Positions 1 to 8,273 of a stretch of DNA of 43,576 nt are shown here, piece by piece; the first letter of the stretch is position 1, and every line of letters begins with the position of its first letter. The notes under the pieces are model-generated. The model was not told the origin of the DNA. It saw only the letters and a program-made list of their open reading frames with translations, and did no database searches. The DNA is from Bacteroidales bacterium (GTDB lineage Bacteria; Bacteroidota; Bacteroidia; Bacteroidales; VadinHA17), in contig PLLX01000076.1 of assembly GCA_003141415.1 (NCBI GenBank), positions 1 through 43,576 of the forward strand. Direction: 5' to 3'. Both the position numbers and the translations under genes were made by a program.

Positions 1-91
1 CACCATTTATGAACATCCCTAATTGAGTAACCATCTTTTGTGCCTTGCTCATCAAACTATAATGCCGGAAAAACCAGCGATTCATGTTCAT
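1..91 (-). CDS. Possible start of a downstream gene, cut by window edge
   Basis: A minus-strand frame opens with ATG at 91 (second ATG at 85) and stays open for 30 codons to the window edge. It begins 8 bases after the serpin stop codon, a spacing that fits a second gene in the same transcript. The visible residues (MNMNRWFFRHYS...) are too few to assign a family. It could also be a chance open frame. Confidence 0.3.
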   Translation of the reverse strand, partial: MNMNRWFFRHYSLMSKAQKMVTQLGMFING

Positions 92-99
92 GCTTATGT

Positions 100-1344
100 T
101 CACTCCGCCAGCGGGTCTGCAACTCTGCCCATAAAAAGTATAGAATTAGTACTGGTCTCTCTTATAATGTATAGGAATGAATGGTCAATATTAAGATTGA
201 GAGGCTCAATTACGGCCGTATTTGAGATTCCAACAATGGTAGCTGCGGCAGCTTCAGTACCTTCTTCATTTGTTTCAATAAATGCCTGGTGGAGGACTAA
301 ACTAATATACAACTGAATATCAGAGATATTTGAAAAATCGGCATTAGAGCCAAAAGCAATTCCCATTCCCATATCGGCTAATATTTCGCTAAGCTCTTTT
401 TTGTACCCATATTTGAATCGTGGAAATGAAAGATCGGTCTTGACTTTAATTGTCTGATCGAGCCATCCTTTTAAATTATTGTCTGTTAACAATGGTAATA
501 TGTTTTTTATTCCATTGTTATCGTCAGGCAGGATCATATCCATCACAAAATTGCCCTGACCGTAAGGGAATTCAGCTAAAGTAAATCCTTCCCCCTTATG
601 AATCTTAAACTCCGAAGTCTGTTTCATCATTGGCACTGTTGCTGTTACACCATCTGGTTTATAAAATGATCCCTGGACAGTATTCTCTTTATCAAACTGA
701 GATTCCCATTTCCCTTTAAAATAGATTGCATTTATCAAAAGCATCACCGTGGTTGGATCAAGTTGGTCGATCATATTCTTTATCAATCCGTTTGTTTTAC
801 TCTCAATCCAGCTATTAATCTGTGCTGGTACCTGGGGATCCAGGATATCAAATGACTTTGATTCAGTATTATAATACTGAGTCAGGATATCGGTGAAGGG
901 TTTTTTTACGACAAAATTTTCCTCTGTCCAAACTGAATTGGCTATTGAGATCAAAACCCGGTCATCAACCTTAAGCAGGCCTTCGGTTAGATTTTTGTAT
1001 GAGTTATTAATTATTTCAGAAGTTACGCCATTCATTCTTAATGCAGCCAGCATTGAATCGCGCGTTGCTCCGTTAGCACCGTTAAGTGTCATTGATAAGG
1101 CAGATGAGATGCTTAGAGGTGAAATGATAATATTATCCAACGCAGTAGAATTTTCAATAACTTTTTTGAAAATGTCCAGCGCAAACGTGTTTTCTGAATT
1201 TATGAGTGAAACCTGATCAGCAGTAATATTTATCACAACAGGATCCGTCGGAAGAGTTTCAACAGGTGATTTTTTACAGGATGAAAAGATCAAAGGTAGT
1301 GTGACAAAAAATGCAATTGCGGCTTTAAACATTATTTTTTTCAT
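100..1344 (-). CDS. Serpin family serine protease inhibitor, lipoprotein
   Basis: This 414-residue protein has the full serpin length and fold signatures. The N-terminus is a hydrophobic leader ending in a lipobox-like FSSC with Cys23, so it is probably a lipoprotein anchored in the envelope. The family N-terminal stretch NIIISPLSISSALSM lies near residue 71, LINAIYFKGKW near 203, and the C-terminal DHSFLYIIRE...ILFMGRVADP signature near 387-411. The reactive-centre hinge at 360-369 (E-E-G-T-E-A-A-A-A-T) matches the small-residue hinge of inhibitory serpins, so active inhibition by loop insertion is predicted. Counting from the hinge puts P1 near Thr/Asn 375-376; that assignment is uncertain. 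The start ATG is preceded by AGGAG. It may protect the cell from host, predator or own proteases; the target is unknown. Confidence 0.93.
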   Translation of the reverse strand: MKKIMFKAAIAFFVTLPLIFSSCKKSPVETLPTDPVVINITADQVSLINSENTFALDIFKKVIENSTALDNIIISPLSISSALSMTLNGANGATRDSMLAALRMNGVTSEIINNSYKNLTEGLLKVDDRVLISIANSVWTEENFVVKKPFTDILTQYYNTESKSFDILDPQVPAQINSWIESKTNGLIKNMIDQLDPTTVMLLINAIYFKGKWESQFDKENTVQGSFYKPDGVTATVPMMKQTSEFKIHKGEGFTLAEFPYGQGNFVMDMILPDDNNGIKNILPLLTDNNLKGWLDQTIKVKTDLSFPRFKYGYKKELSEILADMGMGIAFGSNADFSNISDIQLYISLVLHQAFIETNEEGTEAAAATIVGISNTAVIEPLNLNIDHSFLYIIRETSTNSILFMGRVADPLAE

Positions 1345-1445
1345 ACTCCTGAGGTTAATTGGACCAATAAAACCGGATCACGGAAAATCCAATTTAGTTA
1401 AGTCCTGGTTATCAATTGAAAATAGGCAAAAATCATGCCATATGG

Positions 1446-2006
1446 CTATAATTTCTTTTTTCGTTTTTTTGAAGTTTCCTGATATGCCCTGAGATAAATA
1501 AACGATATAACAAAAAAGACCATACCCAGCAAAAGCAGCATTACAAAAGCAAAAACTGATGGTTTGTCAAGTCCCGGGATTGGATGTTTAAGTCTGAAAA
1601 AATATCCGTAAATAGTATAAATCAGTACCATAATAGAGACAATAAAACTGAAAATTATTGTTGTGCCATCAAAGATCCTTGTGGTTTTGTAAAACTGTGT
1701 GTTCTTGAATGTTCCATAGGATGTCCGGGCATATACTGTGGCTCTTTTCCGGGACCTGTTCTGCCTGTATTTTCTCCAGTCTTCCATTGCCTGCTGGTAT
1801 GCCTGATCATCAGAATTGATCTTTTCATGATTTGCAATTAAAAACTCGTACGCTTCGGTTATGCTTATGAATTGATCCTTTGCATCAGGGGCCGGATTAA
1901 TATCGGGGTGGCAGAGGCGTGCTTTTTTCCTGTAAGCCTTTTTTATCTCTTCGATTGTTGAGTTTGTCGGCAGACCAAGAATTTTATAATAATCTGTAAG
2001 TGTCAT
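1446..2006 (-). CDS. J-domain (DnaJ-like) membrane protein
   Basis: The first 65 residues form a J domain with the invariant HPD tripeptide at 33-35, the motif that stimulates the ATPase of Hsp70/DnaK. The G/F, zinc-finger and C-terminal substrate domains of true DnaJ are absent. A basic, charged linker (about 75-95) is followed by two predicted membrane segments (about 114-135 and 151-172) and a lysine-rich tail. This suggests a membrane-tethered co-chaperone recruiting DnaK to the inner membrane. It begins 4 bases after the recG stop, so the two are probably co-transcribed. No client can be inferred. Confidence 0.88.
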   Translation of the reverse strand: MTLTDYYKILGLPTNSTIEEIKKAYRKKARLCHPDINPAPDAKDQFISITEAYEFLIANHEKINSDDQAYQQAMEDWRKYRQNRSRKRATVYARTSYGTFKNTQFYKTTRIFDGTTIIFSFIVSIMVLIYTIYGYFFRLKHPIPGLDKPSVFAFVMLLLLGMVFFVISFIYLRAYQETSKKRKKKL

Positions 2007-2010
2007 ATTT

Positions 2011-4122
2011 TCAACTTATATTACTCCACGATTGCTTTTGACTGAAAAGCCGTTTTAGTTCGGATCTGAAGATCAGGTTCTGATTATTTTCAAGTAAGGG
2101 ATCGAGGTTTAGAATCTCTTCGGCAATATGTCTTACGTATTCAATTAATTGTCCGTCTTTGCTGAGGTCGGCAATCTTCAGGTCGAACGGAATACCGCTC
2201 TGAAGAGTTCCTTCAATATCGCCCGGGCCCCGGAGCTGAAGATCAGTCTCGGCAATTTCAAAACCATCGTTGGTACTTATCATTACTTCAATTCTCTTTG
2301 CTGCTTCTCTTGAAAGTTTGTCTGAAGTCATAAGTATGCAATATGACTGATCGGCGCCTCTTCCCACACGTCCCCTTAACTGGTGAAGTTGTGAGAGGCC
2401 AAATCGTTCTGCACTTTCAATAATCATTACAGTAGCATTTGGTATATCAACACCTACCTCGATAACGGTTGTAGCAATCAGAATGTGTGCCACTCCATCT
2501 TTAAAAAGCTTCATTGACATCTCCTTGTTCGCAGGAGTCATCTTCCCATGAACAATACTTATACAATATTTCGGAGCCGGAAAGATTCTTGAAATAGTAT
2601 CCCAACCATCCTCGAGATCCTTATAATCCATAGTTTCAGATTCCTTTATCAGAGGATAAACAATATAAATCTGGCGGTTCTCGTCTATCTGGTTCCTGAT
2701 AAATCCAAAGACCTTATTCCTTTCAGAATCAGTAAAATGCATTGTTTTTATAGGAACCCTGCCAGGAGGTAATTCATCAATTACAGAAACATCCAGGTCT
2801 CCATAAAGAGTCATTGCAAGAGTTCTTGGAATTGGAGTGGCAGTCATAACAAGAATATGTGGCGGATTGAGGTTTTTCTGCCAAAGCCTTGCCCTTTGGG
2901 CAACTCCGAACCGATGCTGTTCATCGATAATTACCAATCCAAGATTGGCAAACTGAACATTTTCTTCCAGGAGTGCATGAGTACCGATCAGTATATTAAG
3001 TGATCTGTCAAGAAGTGCTTCGGCAATTGTTTTACGGGAGGACTTTTTTGAGGAGCCGGTAAGAAGTCGTATTTTAATATCAATTCCATCAAGTAATTTA
3101 GTGATAGTCTGAAAATGCTGGTTCGCGAGAATTTCTGTCGGGGCCATGATGCATGCCTGGTATCCATTGTCTAAAGCAATAAGCATACTCATCAAAGCCA
3201 CTAGTGTTTTCCCGCTACCTACATCTCCCTGAAGCAACCGGTTCATCTGTTTTCCTGAACCGAGATCTTTTCTTATCTCTTTCATTACTCTTTTCTGAGC
3301 CTCGGTAAGAGTAAACGGTAAATTGTTATAATAGAAATTATTAAAATTATCTCCCACACTTGAAAAAACAAATCCCTTAAATTTAAGGTTACGGTTTGTT
3401 TTAAATCTCAGGAGGTTAAGCTGAATATAAAACAGTTCATCAAATTTAAGACGGTGCCGTGCCTTTTCAAGTTCCTCAGGATTCGCCGGGAAATGTATCT
3501 TATGCAGTGCCTCATGAAGTTCCATTAGTTTATAACGTGAAACCAGGTAGGAAGGTAGTGTTTCAGACAATCTTATCTTAATCTGTTTCAGCATATTGCC
3601 TATCAGCTTACTGATTGTTTTTGATGAAACAAACTGATTTTTCAGCTTCTCAGTAGTACTATACTGTGCCTGAAGAGCTGAATTAATCCTTTCTGCCATC
3701 TTATCGGCAGCTTCAATTTCAGGATGGATAATATTAATAATTCCGTTAAAAACACCAGGTTTCCCGAACACAATGAATTCAACTCCTGGACTAAAGCTTC
3801 CGGTTATCCACTTTCCACCCTTGAACCAAACAAGCTTTAAGTTACCTGTTTCATCTTGAAAATCAGCAACTAACCTTTTCCCGACTCCATGGCCCTCTGT
3901 GGAATACCCTTTTATAATACCTCTTATCTGAACAAACGGAAGGTCAGGATCAAGTTCAGCAATCTTATAAAACCTTGTTCTGTCAATATATTTGTAAGGG
4001 AAATAGTATAGCAGGTCGCGGAAAGTAAAAATATTCAACTCCTTATTTAGCAGTTCTGCCCTTTTTGGACCAACTCCCTGCAAATAAGTAATGTTTGTAT
4101 CGAGAAATTCCTGTATAATCAT
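2011..4122 (-). CDS. recG: ATP-dependent DNA helicase RecG
   Basis: RecG remodels stalled replication forks and branch-migrates Holliday junctions. At 703 residues it matches the family length. The N-terminal part contains a helix-hairpin-helix-like YLQGVGPKRAELL (13-25) and the OB-type wedge region. The SF2 motor follows: Walker A GDVGSGKT at 299-306, DEQH at 400-403, and TATPIPRTLAMTLYGDLD near 427-444, a RecG hallmark. The QLRGRVGRG motif VI and the C-terminal RSELKRLF are also present. It leads a probable two-gene transcript with the J-domain gene. Confidence 0.97.
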   Translation of the reverse strand: MIIQEFLDTNITYLQGVGPKRAELLNKELNIFTFRDLLYYFPYKYIDRTRFYKIAELDPDLPFVQIRGIIKGYSTEGHGVGKRLVADFQDETGNLKLVWFKGGKWITGSFSPGVEFIVFGKPGVFNGIINIIHPEIEAADKMAERINSALQAQYSTTEKLKNQFVSSKTISKLIGNMLKQIKIRLSETLPSYLVSRYKLMELHEALHKIHFPANPEELEKARHRLKFDELFYIQLNLLRFKTNRNLKFKGFVFSSVGDNFNNFYYNNLPFTLTEAQKRVMKEIRKDLGSGKQMNRLLQGDVGSGKTLVALMSMLIALDNGYQACIMAPTEILANQHFQTITKLLDGIDIKIRLLTGSSKKSSRKTIAEALLDRSLNILIGTHALLEENVQFANLGLVIIDEQHRFGVAQRARLWQKNLNPPHILVMTATPIPRTLAMTLYGDLDVSVIDELPPGRVPIKTMHFTDSERNKVFGFIRNQIDENRQIYIVYPLIKESETMDYKDLEDGWDTISRIFPAPKYCISIVHGKMTPANKEMSMKLFKDGVAHILIATTVIEVGVDIPNATVMIIESAERFGLSQLHQLRGRVGRGADQSYCILMTSDKLSREAAKRIEVMISTNDGFEIAETDLQLRGPGDIEGTLQSGIPFDLKIADLSKDGQLIEYVRHIAEEILNLDPLLENNQNLIFRSELKRLFSQKQSWSNIS

Positions 4123-4160
4123 TATGTAAAAAAGTAGTTCAATAGATATCCGAAAATACG

Positions 4161-4168
4161 TAATTTTG
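4161..4168 (+). promoter_or_regulatory. Possible -7 box (TAATTTTG) for the methyltransferase
   Basis: TAATTTTG fits the Bacteroidota TAnnTTTG -7 consensus. No clear TTG -33 element lies about 20 bases upstream. Transcription would begin near 4175, downstream of the TTG at 4166, which favours the ATG at 4202 as the start of the next gene. Confidence 0.25.
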
Positions 4169-4201
4169 AAAACCTGTCCTAATTATAATGTAAGTACTGA
4201 A

Positions 4202-4990
4202 ATGATTTTTTCCCGGGCAATCAAATACCTGAATTACATTCTGCTATCACGTCACCGGAAAGGACACGGAATTCACAGTCCATTTGTTTTTGATCTGGTT
4301 TCAAGGGTCTTCAGAAATAAAATTGATCCTGCTGTTATATTTAATATAGAACTGGTCAGAAAGAAGTTGATCTCAGACAAGCGAAGAATAATGGTTCGGG
4401 ATCTTGGTTCCCGGTCAGAATTGTTGAAAACAAACTTAAGAAAAATATCAAAAATTGCCAGGTTTTCACCAGTTCCGGGGAAATATGGTGCTCTATTGTC
4501 AAATATGGCTGCTGAATTCGGAAAACCATTGATAATAGAGTTTGGCACTTCCATTGGAATAAGCACAATGTACATGGCGGCTTCATGTCCCGGCACAACG
4601 GTATGTACTATAGAGGGTTGTCCGGGAACAGCAGCTATTGCAAAGCAAAATTTTATTGAAGCTGGTCTGAATAACATAAAGGTATTAGAAGGCCCGTTTG
4701 ATGAGTTTCTTCCAGGTTTTTCAACTTCCGGTGTTAAGCCCGGACTGGTTTTTATTGATGGAAACCACCGAAAGGCACCGGTTATAAAATACTTCAACCT
4801 GATAGCAGAACTGGCAGACACCAAAACAGTTATTATAATTGATGATATCAACTATTCCAAAGAAATGGCTCATGCATGGGATGAAATAAAACGTCATAAG
4901 AAAGTCTCTGTAAGCATAGATATTTTCAGAATGGGAATTCTGTTTTTCAGAGAGGGAATTAATCATAATGACTATATAATCAGATATTAA
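4202..4990 (+). CDS. Class I SAM-dependent O-methyltransferase-like protein
   Basis: A 262-residue protein (from the ATG at 4202) with a Rossmann methyltransferase core. The SAM-binding motif I is IEFGTSIGISTMYMA, followed by an acidic strand end (VCTIEG) and the motif LVFIDGNHRKAPVIKYF, which resembles the IDGdH signature of class I O-methyltransferases. The frame extends upstream to a TTG at 4166, but a promoter-like box overlaps that position, so the ATG is preferred. The substrate cannot be read from the sequence. It sits alone between the divergent recG and the ABC ATPase. Confidence 0.8.
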   Translation: MIFSRAIKYLNYILLSRHRKGHGIHSPFVFDLVSRVFRNKIDPAVIFNIELVRKKLISDKRRIMVRDLGSRSELLKTNLRKISKIARFSPVPGKYGALLSNMAAEFGKPLIIEFGTSIGISTMYMAASCPGTTVCTIEGCPGTAAIAKQNFIEAGLNNIKVLEGPFDEFLPGFSTSGVKPGLVFIDGNHRKAPVIKYFNLIAELADTKTVIIIDDINYSKEMAHAWDEIKRHKKVSVSIDIFRMGILFFREGINHNDYIIRY

Positions 4991-5062
4991 TAAAAATTAG
5001 GGATTTAAAATTTATTATTTGACATATTTAATCTAATTTCGGAAATTCAAATTTTAATTGTT

Positions 5063-5764
5063 ATGGATAAAGTAATTGAGATTCACGATATTGTTAAGAA
5101 TTATCAGGTTGGATCTGTGATTGTTAGAGCTTTACGGTCAGTCAGTATAAATATTGATAGGAATGAATATGTTGCAATCATGGGACCATCAGGGTCAGGT
5201 AAATCTACTTTAATGAACCTGCTTGGATGCCTCGATACTCCATCGAGCGGCAGTTATATTCTTAATGGTACCGACGTAAGTAAAATGGAAGATGATTATC
5301 TCGCAGAAATCAGAAATAAAGAGATTGGATTTGTATTTCAGACTTTTAACCTTCTCCCCAGGTATTCAGCACTTGAGAATGTAACCTTACCTTTAATATA
5401 TGCCGGAGTACCTAAGGCTGACAGGGAAAAAGTGGCTGTGGAAACCCTTGAACAGGTAGGCCTGGCAGACAGGATGACTCATAAACCAAATGAATTGTCC
5501 GGTGGGCAACGTCAGCGTGTTGCTATTGCCAGGGCTCTTGTAAACAAACCATCTATTATACTAGCAGATGAACCGACCGGTAACCTCGATAGCAAGACAT
5601 CAATCGATATAATGGGGTTACTCGATGATATTCATAAAAAAGGGAATACAGTGATTGTTGTTACACACGAAGAGGATATTGCTAAACATGCAGCCCGTAT
5701 AATCAGGTTGTTCGATGGGGAGATTGCTCAGGACTACCGGAATGAAAATTATAAAAAAGCATAA
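5063..5764 (+). CDS. ABC transporter ATP-binding protein, LolD/MacB type
   Basis: All ABC ATPase motifs are intact in 233 residues: Walker A GPSGSGKS at 41-48, Q-loop glutamine at 93, signature LSGGQ at 145-149, Walker B IILADE at 165-170 followed by PTGNLD, and an H-loop VTHEED. The [10 protein letters not shown] extension and short length are typical of the LolD/MacB/FtsE group, which drives mechanotransmission or lipoprotein/peptide export rather than import. No partner permease lies next to it, so it must work with a membrane protein encoded elsewhere. Confidence 0.93.
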   Translation: MDKVIEIHDIVKNYQVGSVIVRALRSVSINIDRNEYVAIMGPSGSGKSTLMNLLGCLDTPSSGSYILNGTDVSKMEDDYLAEIRNKEIGFVFQTFNLLPRYSALENVTLPLIYAGVPKADREKVAVETLEQVGLADRMTHKPNELSGGQRQRVAIARALVNKPSIILADEPTGNLDSKTSIDIMGLLDDIHKKGNTVIVVTHEEDIAKHAARIIRLFDGEIAQDYRNENYKKA

Positions 5765-5814
5765 AGTACTTGATCTGAGTTAATTACACTTCTTGTTTGT
5801 CCTTTTTCTGAATC

Positions 5815-6357
5815 ATGAAGATTTATACCCTTACAGGTGATGATGGAACAACTTCATTGTCGGGAGGCAGAAGGATTCCAAAACACTCAATACGATTGGA
5901 AGCGTATGGTTCTGTAGATGAACTTATTGCATGGATCGGACTCCTTAGGGATCACAAAGAAAATCAAAAACGTAAAGAGCTTCTTATTTATGTACAGAGC
6001 CAGCTTATGAAATGTGCTGCTACCCTTGCCTACGACAATAATAACATTAATAGTAAAAAGATATTTCCTGATCCTGACTGCATATCAGTGATTGAAAAGG
6101 AAATTGATCTTATGGAAGAAACCCTTCCTCCGTTGAAGAACTTCATTCTTCCTGGAGGGAATATACTCGTATCATATTGTCATATAGCCCGATGTGTATG
6201 TCGCAGGGCTGAGAGGGCAATTTCAAGGTTAAACAGAACCGAAGAATCGCCTGAAATCGTGAATAAATTCCTTAACCGACTTTCCGATTTTTTATTTGTA
6301 TTGTCCAGAAAAATTTCCTTAGACCTTGATATTGAAGAGATTAAGTGGATAGTTTGA
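5815..6357 (+). CDS. Cob(I)alamin adenosyltransferase, PduO type
   Basis: This enzyme transfers the adenosyl group of ATP to cob(I)alamin, making adenosylcobalamin. The 180-residue protein carries the PduO/MMAB signatures: ATP-binding GDDGTTSL at 8-15, YGSVDEL near 31-37, LPGG at 112-115, CRRAER at 129-134 and NRLSDFLFVLSR at 154-165. The usual length is about 180-190 residues, so it appears complete. No B12-dependent enzyme is adjacent in the window, so the consuming pathway (for example methylmalonyl-CoA mutase) must be elsewhere. Confidence 0.94.
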   Translation: MKIYTLTGDDGTTSLSGGRRIPKHSIRLEAYGSVDELIAWIGLLRDHKENQKRKELLIYVQSQLMKCAATLAYDNNNINSKKIFPDPDCISVIEKEIDLMEETLPPLKNFILPGGNILVSYCHIARCVCRRAERAISRLNRTEESPEIVNKFLNRLSDFLFVLSRKISLDLDIEEIKWIV

Positions 6358-6383
6358 AATGTAAAAAAACTTAAAATAGGGTA

Positions 6384-6415
6384 TTGTTTTTTAAGTAAAA
6401 TAATATATATATTTG
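6384..6415 (+). promoter_or_regulatory. Bacteroidota-type promoter before the DUF2795 gene
   Basis: TATATTTG at 6408-6415 is a perfect TAnnTTTG -7 box. A TATTG with TTG at 6384-6386 lies 21 bases upstream, matching the -33 element and spacing of the Bacteroidota primary sigma factor. Transcription would start near 6421, about 30 bases before the ATG at 6452. Confidence 0.55.
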
Positions 6416-6451
6416 CAAACTTTGTTTTAAGCTTTACTTAAACAGGAAAAT

Positions 6452-6673
6452 ATGTACTGGACACTTGAATTAGCATCAAAACTTGAGGATGCTCCATGGC
6501 CTGCCACTAAGGATGAGCTGATTGATTTCGCCATTAGGTCGGGTGCCCCAATGGAAGTTATTGAAAACCTGCAGGAAATTGAGGATGAAGGGGATATATA
6601 TGAAAGCATAGAAGATATCTGGCCCGATTATCCCAGTAAGGACGACTTCTTTTTTAATGAGGATGAATACTAA
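6452..6673 (+). CDS. DUF2795 domain-containing small acidic protein
   Basis: A 73-residue, strongly acidic protein. The central part (APWPATKDELIDFAIRSGAPMEVIENLQEI) matches my memory of the DUF2795 family, small proteins common in Bacteroidota; the domain resembles short helical modules found in stress and DNA-associated proteins. The C-terminus is rich in Asp, Glu and Phe. It has its own promoter and ends on a strong terminator, so it is a single-gene transcript, probably highly expressed. Molecular function is unknown. Confidence 0.85.
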   Translation: MYWTLELASKLEDAPWPATKDELIDFAIRSGAPMEVIENLQEIEDEGDIYESIEDIWPDYPSKDDFFFNEDEY

Positions 6674-6708
6674 AAAGAGGCTGGTTCTAATCGAATCAAC
6701 CTCTTTTT
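6672..6708. terminator. Bidirectional intrinsic terminator
   Basis: AAAAAGAGG (6672-6680) pairs with CCTCTTTTT (6700-6708), and inside it TGGTTC (6682-6687) pairs with GAATCA (6693-6698), leaving a 5-base loop. Runs of A and T on the two sides give a U-tract in either direction. It separates the DUF2795 gene from the convergent OstA-like gene, whose stop codon overlaps its right end. Confidence 0.85.
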
Positions 6709-8273
6709 CATTTATTAAATATGTCAGCCTTTTTTTTCGGCCTCAGGTGATCGAACCATTTGTATCCTTCAAGCCTGACAGAGTTAAGAGGAAGGGGCGG
6801 ATCAATAACACCTTCAGGATTCTCATACTCATAAATTTCAGTTACTTTACCTTTATCAACAATAATCTCCATATTCGCACATTTGGATTGATCCACACCT
6901 GCAACATTTTCTCCATCAAGAAGATAATAAAGTACTTCACCATTACCCTTGATATCTATCTTAAACAATTCATTGTTTTTGAAATGACCGGTAAGTGACC
7001 GGCCTTTTATCTGGTCAAATCTTGCAGTATCCACCTGACTTACAATAAACGCATTATTATATAATTCCAAGTGGTCCGTCTGACGGTTTTTAGTAAAAAC
7101 TGCCATTGAATCAGATGTCAGTTGGTCTTCATCTGACCAGATCACAGGGATCCTATATAGTCTGATAACAGAATCCTGAAAGGAATATGAAAGTGAATCA
7201 CATTTAGCCTGAAGAGTTTTGCTGAAAACACGGCAACCATAGTAGGCCCTCATCAGTCTGAACTCTTTCCCGGATGTATCAGATACTGTAATTGAACTAA
7301 TAGTATCTGCATGCAGAAACAATGAGTCCTGGTTTGAAATTTGAATGAATACTGCCCTGTTTGTAACCATGAATTTTTCAGGTTGTTTATAATACCATGC
7401 ATAATTGCCCTCAACAGCCATATTGTTTGTAGTGTCTTCAATGACCACATTCCTGAATGATTCTCCATAACCGGTACTATCATTAAAAAATAAGGAATCG
7501 CCATGAACGATTTGTTGCCGGTTGTCTATCATGGCATTTTTCCAGATTGAGGTAACTTCTTTTTTTGTGTCGTACCAACCTCTTTCGCAATAGAGATATA
7601 AACTATCTCCATTTAACTCAGTGGGACCGTGGAAATATGCAATTTCTGATGCTGTATTGTAATCCATTGTATCAGCGGTCATGACATAATCAGGATTAAC
7701 GATTTTTACGCTATCTTTGAAATGAAATAGGTTTTGCGATACATAGAAAACACCAATAATACTTGTCAGTGTATTTTTAGCGTTTGTAATTCTGCCTCTG
7801 TCATTGTACCGTGCGATTCTGTTACTTACATCATAATTGATAGAATCTGTGTACAGATGGGTTTCCTTATCAATTAGTTCAACGTTGCCTTTTACAAAAG
7901 CATTCTCAGTTGTCCCATCATAAAAAAGGTAATTGCCATAAAGATTTAAAGTATCGCCCTGGACAATATGAACTTTACTGAAAGCCCTTACCTGGTTTTT
8001 ATTCTTGTAATAGTAAGCGCTGTCGCAATACATCAAAACATCGTTGTGTTTTATTTTTATATTTCCCAGAAGACGGTTTAGATCCTTATCAATTTTATCA
8101 TTTATTAACCATACATCAGCGTTAAGGATTTCAATTTTTTTTGCTTCATTTTTAGAAGAGGCAGCTACCTGCGGGTATAACTTTACAGGAATAAATATTA
8201 ATAACAGTACATATAGAATATGTTCAAGTGCAGATAACGAAATATGAGACTTTAATAATTTTATTTCAGCCAT
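6708..8273 (-). CDS. OstA-like (LptA/LptD-related) envelope protein
   Basis: A 521-residue protein with an N-terminal hydrophobic leader (about residues 15-35) and then repeated beta-strand segments of the OstA type, such as GNIKIKHNDVLMYCDSAYYYKNKNQ and GNYLFYDGTTENAFVKGNVELID. This fold is used by LptA and the LptD N-terminal domain to shuttle lipopolysaccharide across the periplasm. The protein is longer than E. coli LptA and resembles Bacteroidota OstA-like proteins, which may be the functional equivalent. It overlaps the upstream SurA-like gene by 13 bases, placing it last in the guaB-PPIase operon. Exact role in LPS transport is inferred. Confidence 0.85.
   Translation of the reverse strand: MAEIKLLKSHISLSALEHILYVLLLIFIPVKLYPQVAASSKNEAKKIEILNADVWLINDKIDKDLNRLLGNIKIKHNDVLMYCDSAYYYKNKNQVRAFSKVHIVQGDTLNLYGNYLFYDGTTENAFVKGNVELIDKETHLYTDSINYDVSNRIARYNDRGRITNAKNTLTSIIGVFYVSQNLFHFKDSVKIVNPDYVMTADTMDYNTASEIAYFHGPTELNGDSLYLYCERGWYDTKKEVTSIWKNAMIDNRQQIVHGDSLFFNDSTGYGESFRNVVIEDTTNNMAVEGNYAWYYKQPEKFMVTNRAVFIQISNQDSLFLHADTISSITVSDTSGKEFRLMRAYYGCRVFSKTLQAKCDSLSYSFQDSVIRLYRIPVIWSDEDQLTSDSMAVFTKNRQTDHLELYNNAFIVSQVDTARFDQIKGRSLTGHFKNNELFKIDIKGNGEVLYYLLDGENVAGVDQSKCANMEIIVDKGKVTEIYEYENPEGVIDPPLPLNSVRLEGYKWFDHLRPKKKADIFNK

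Noticed and set aside
4273-4851. 192-codon minus-strand frame
   Set aside because: Lies entirely opposite the methyltransferase gene, which has clear family motifs; treated as a shadow.
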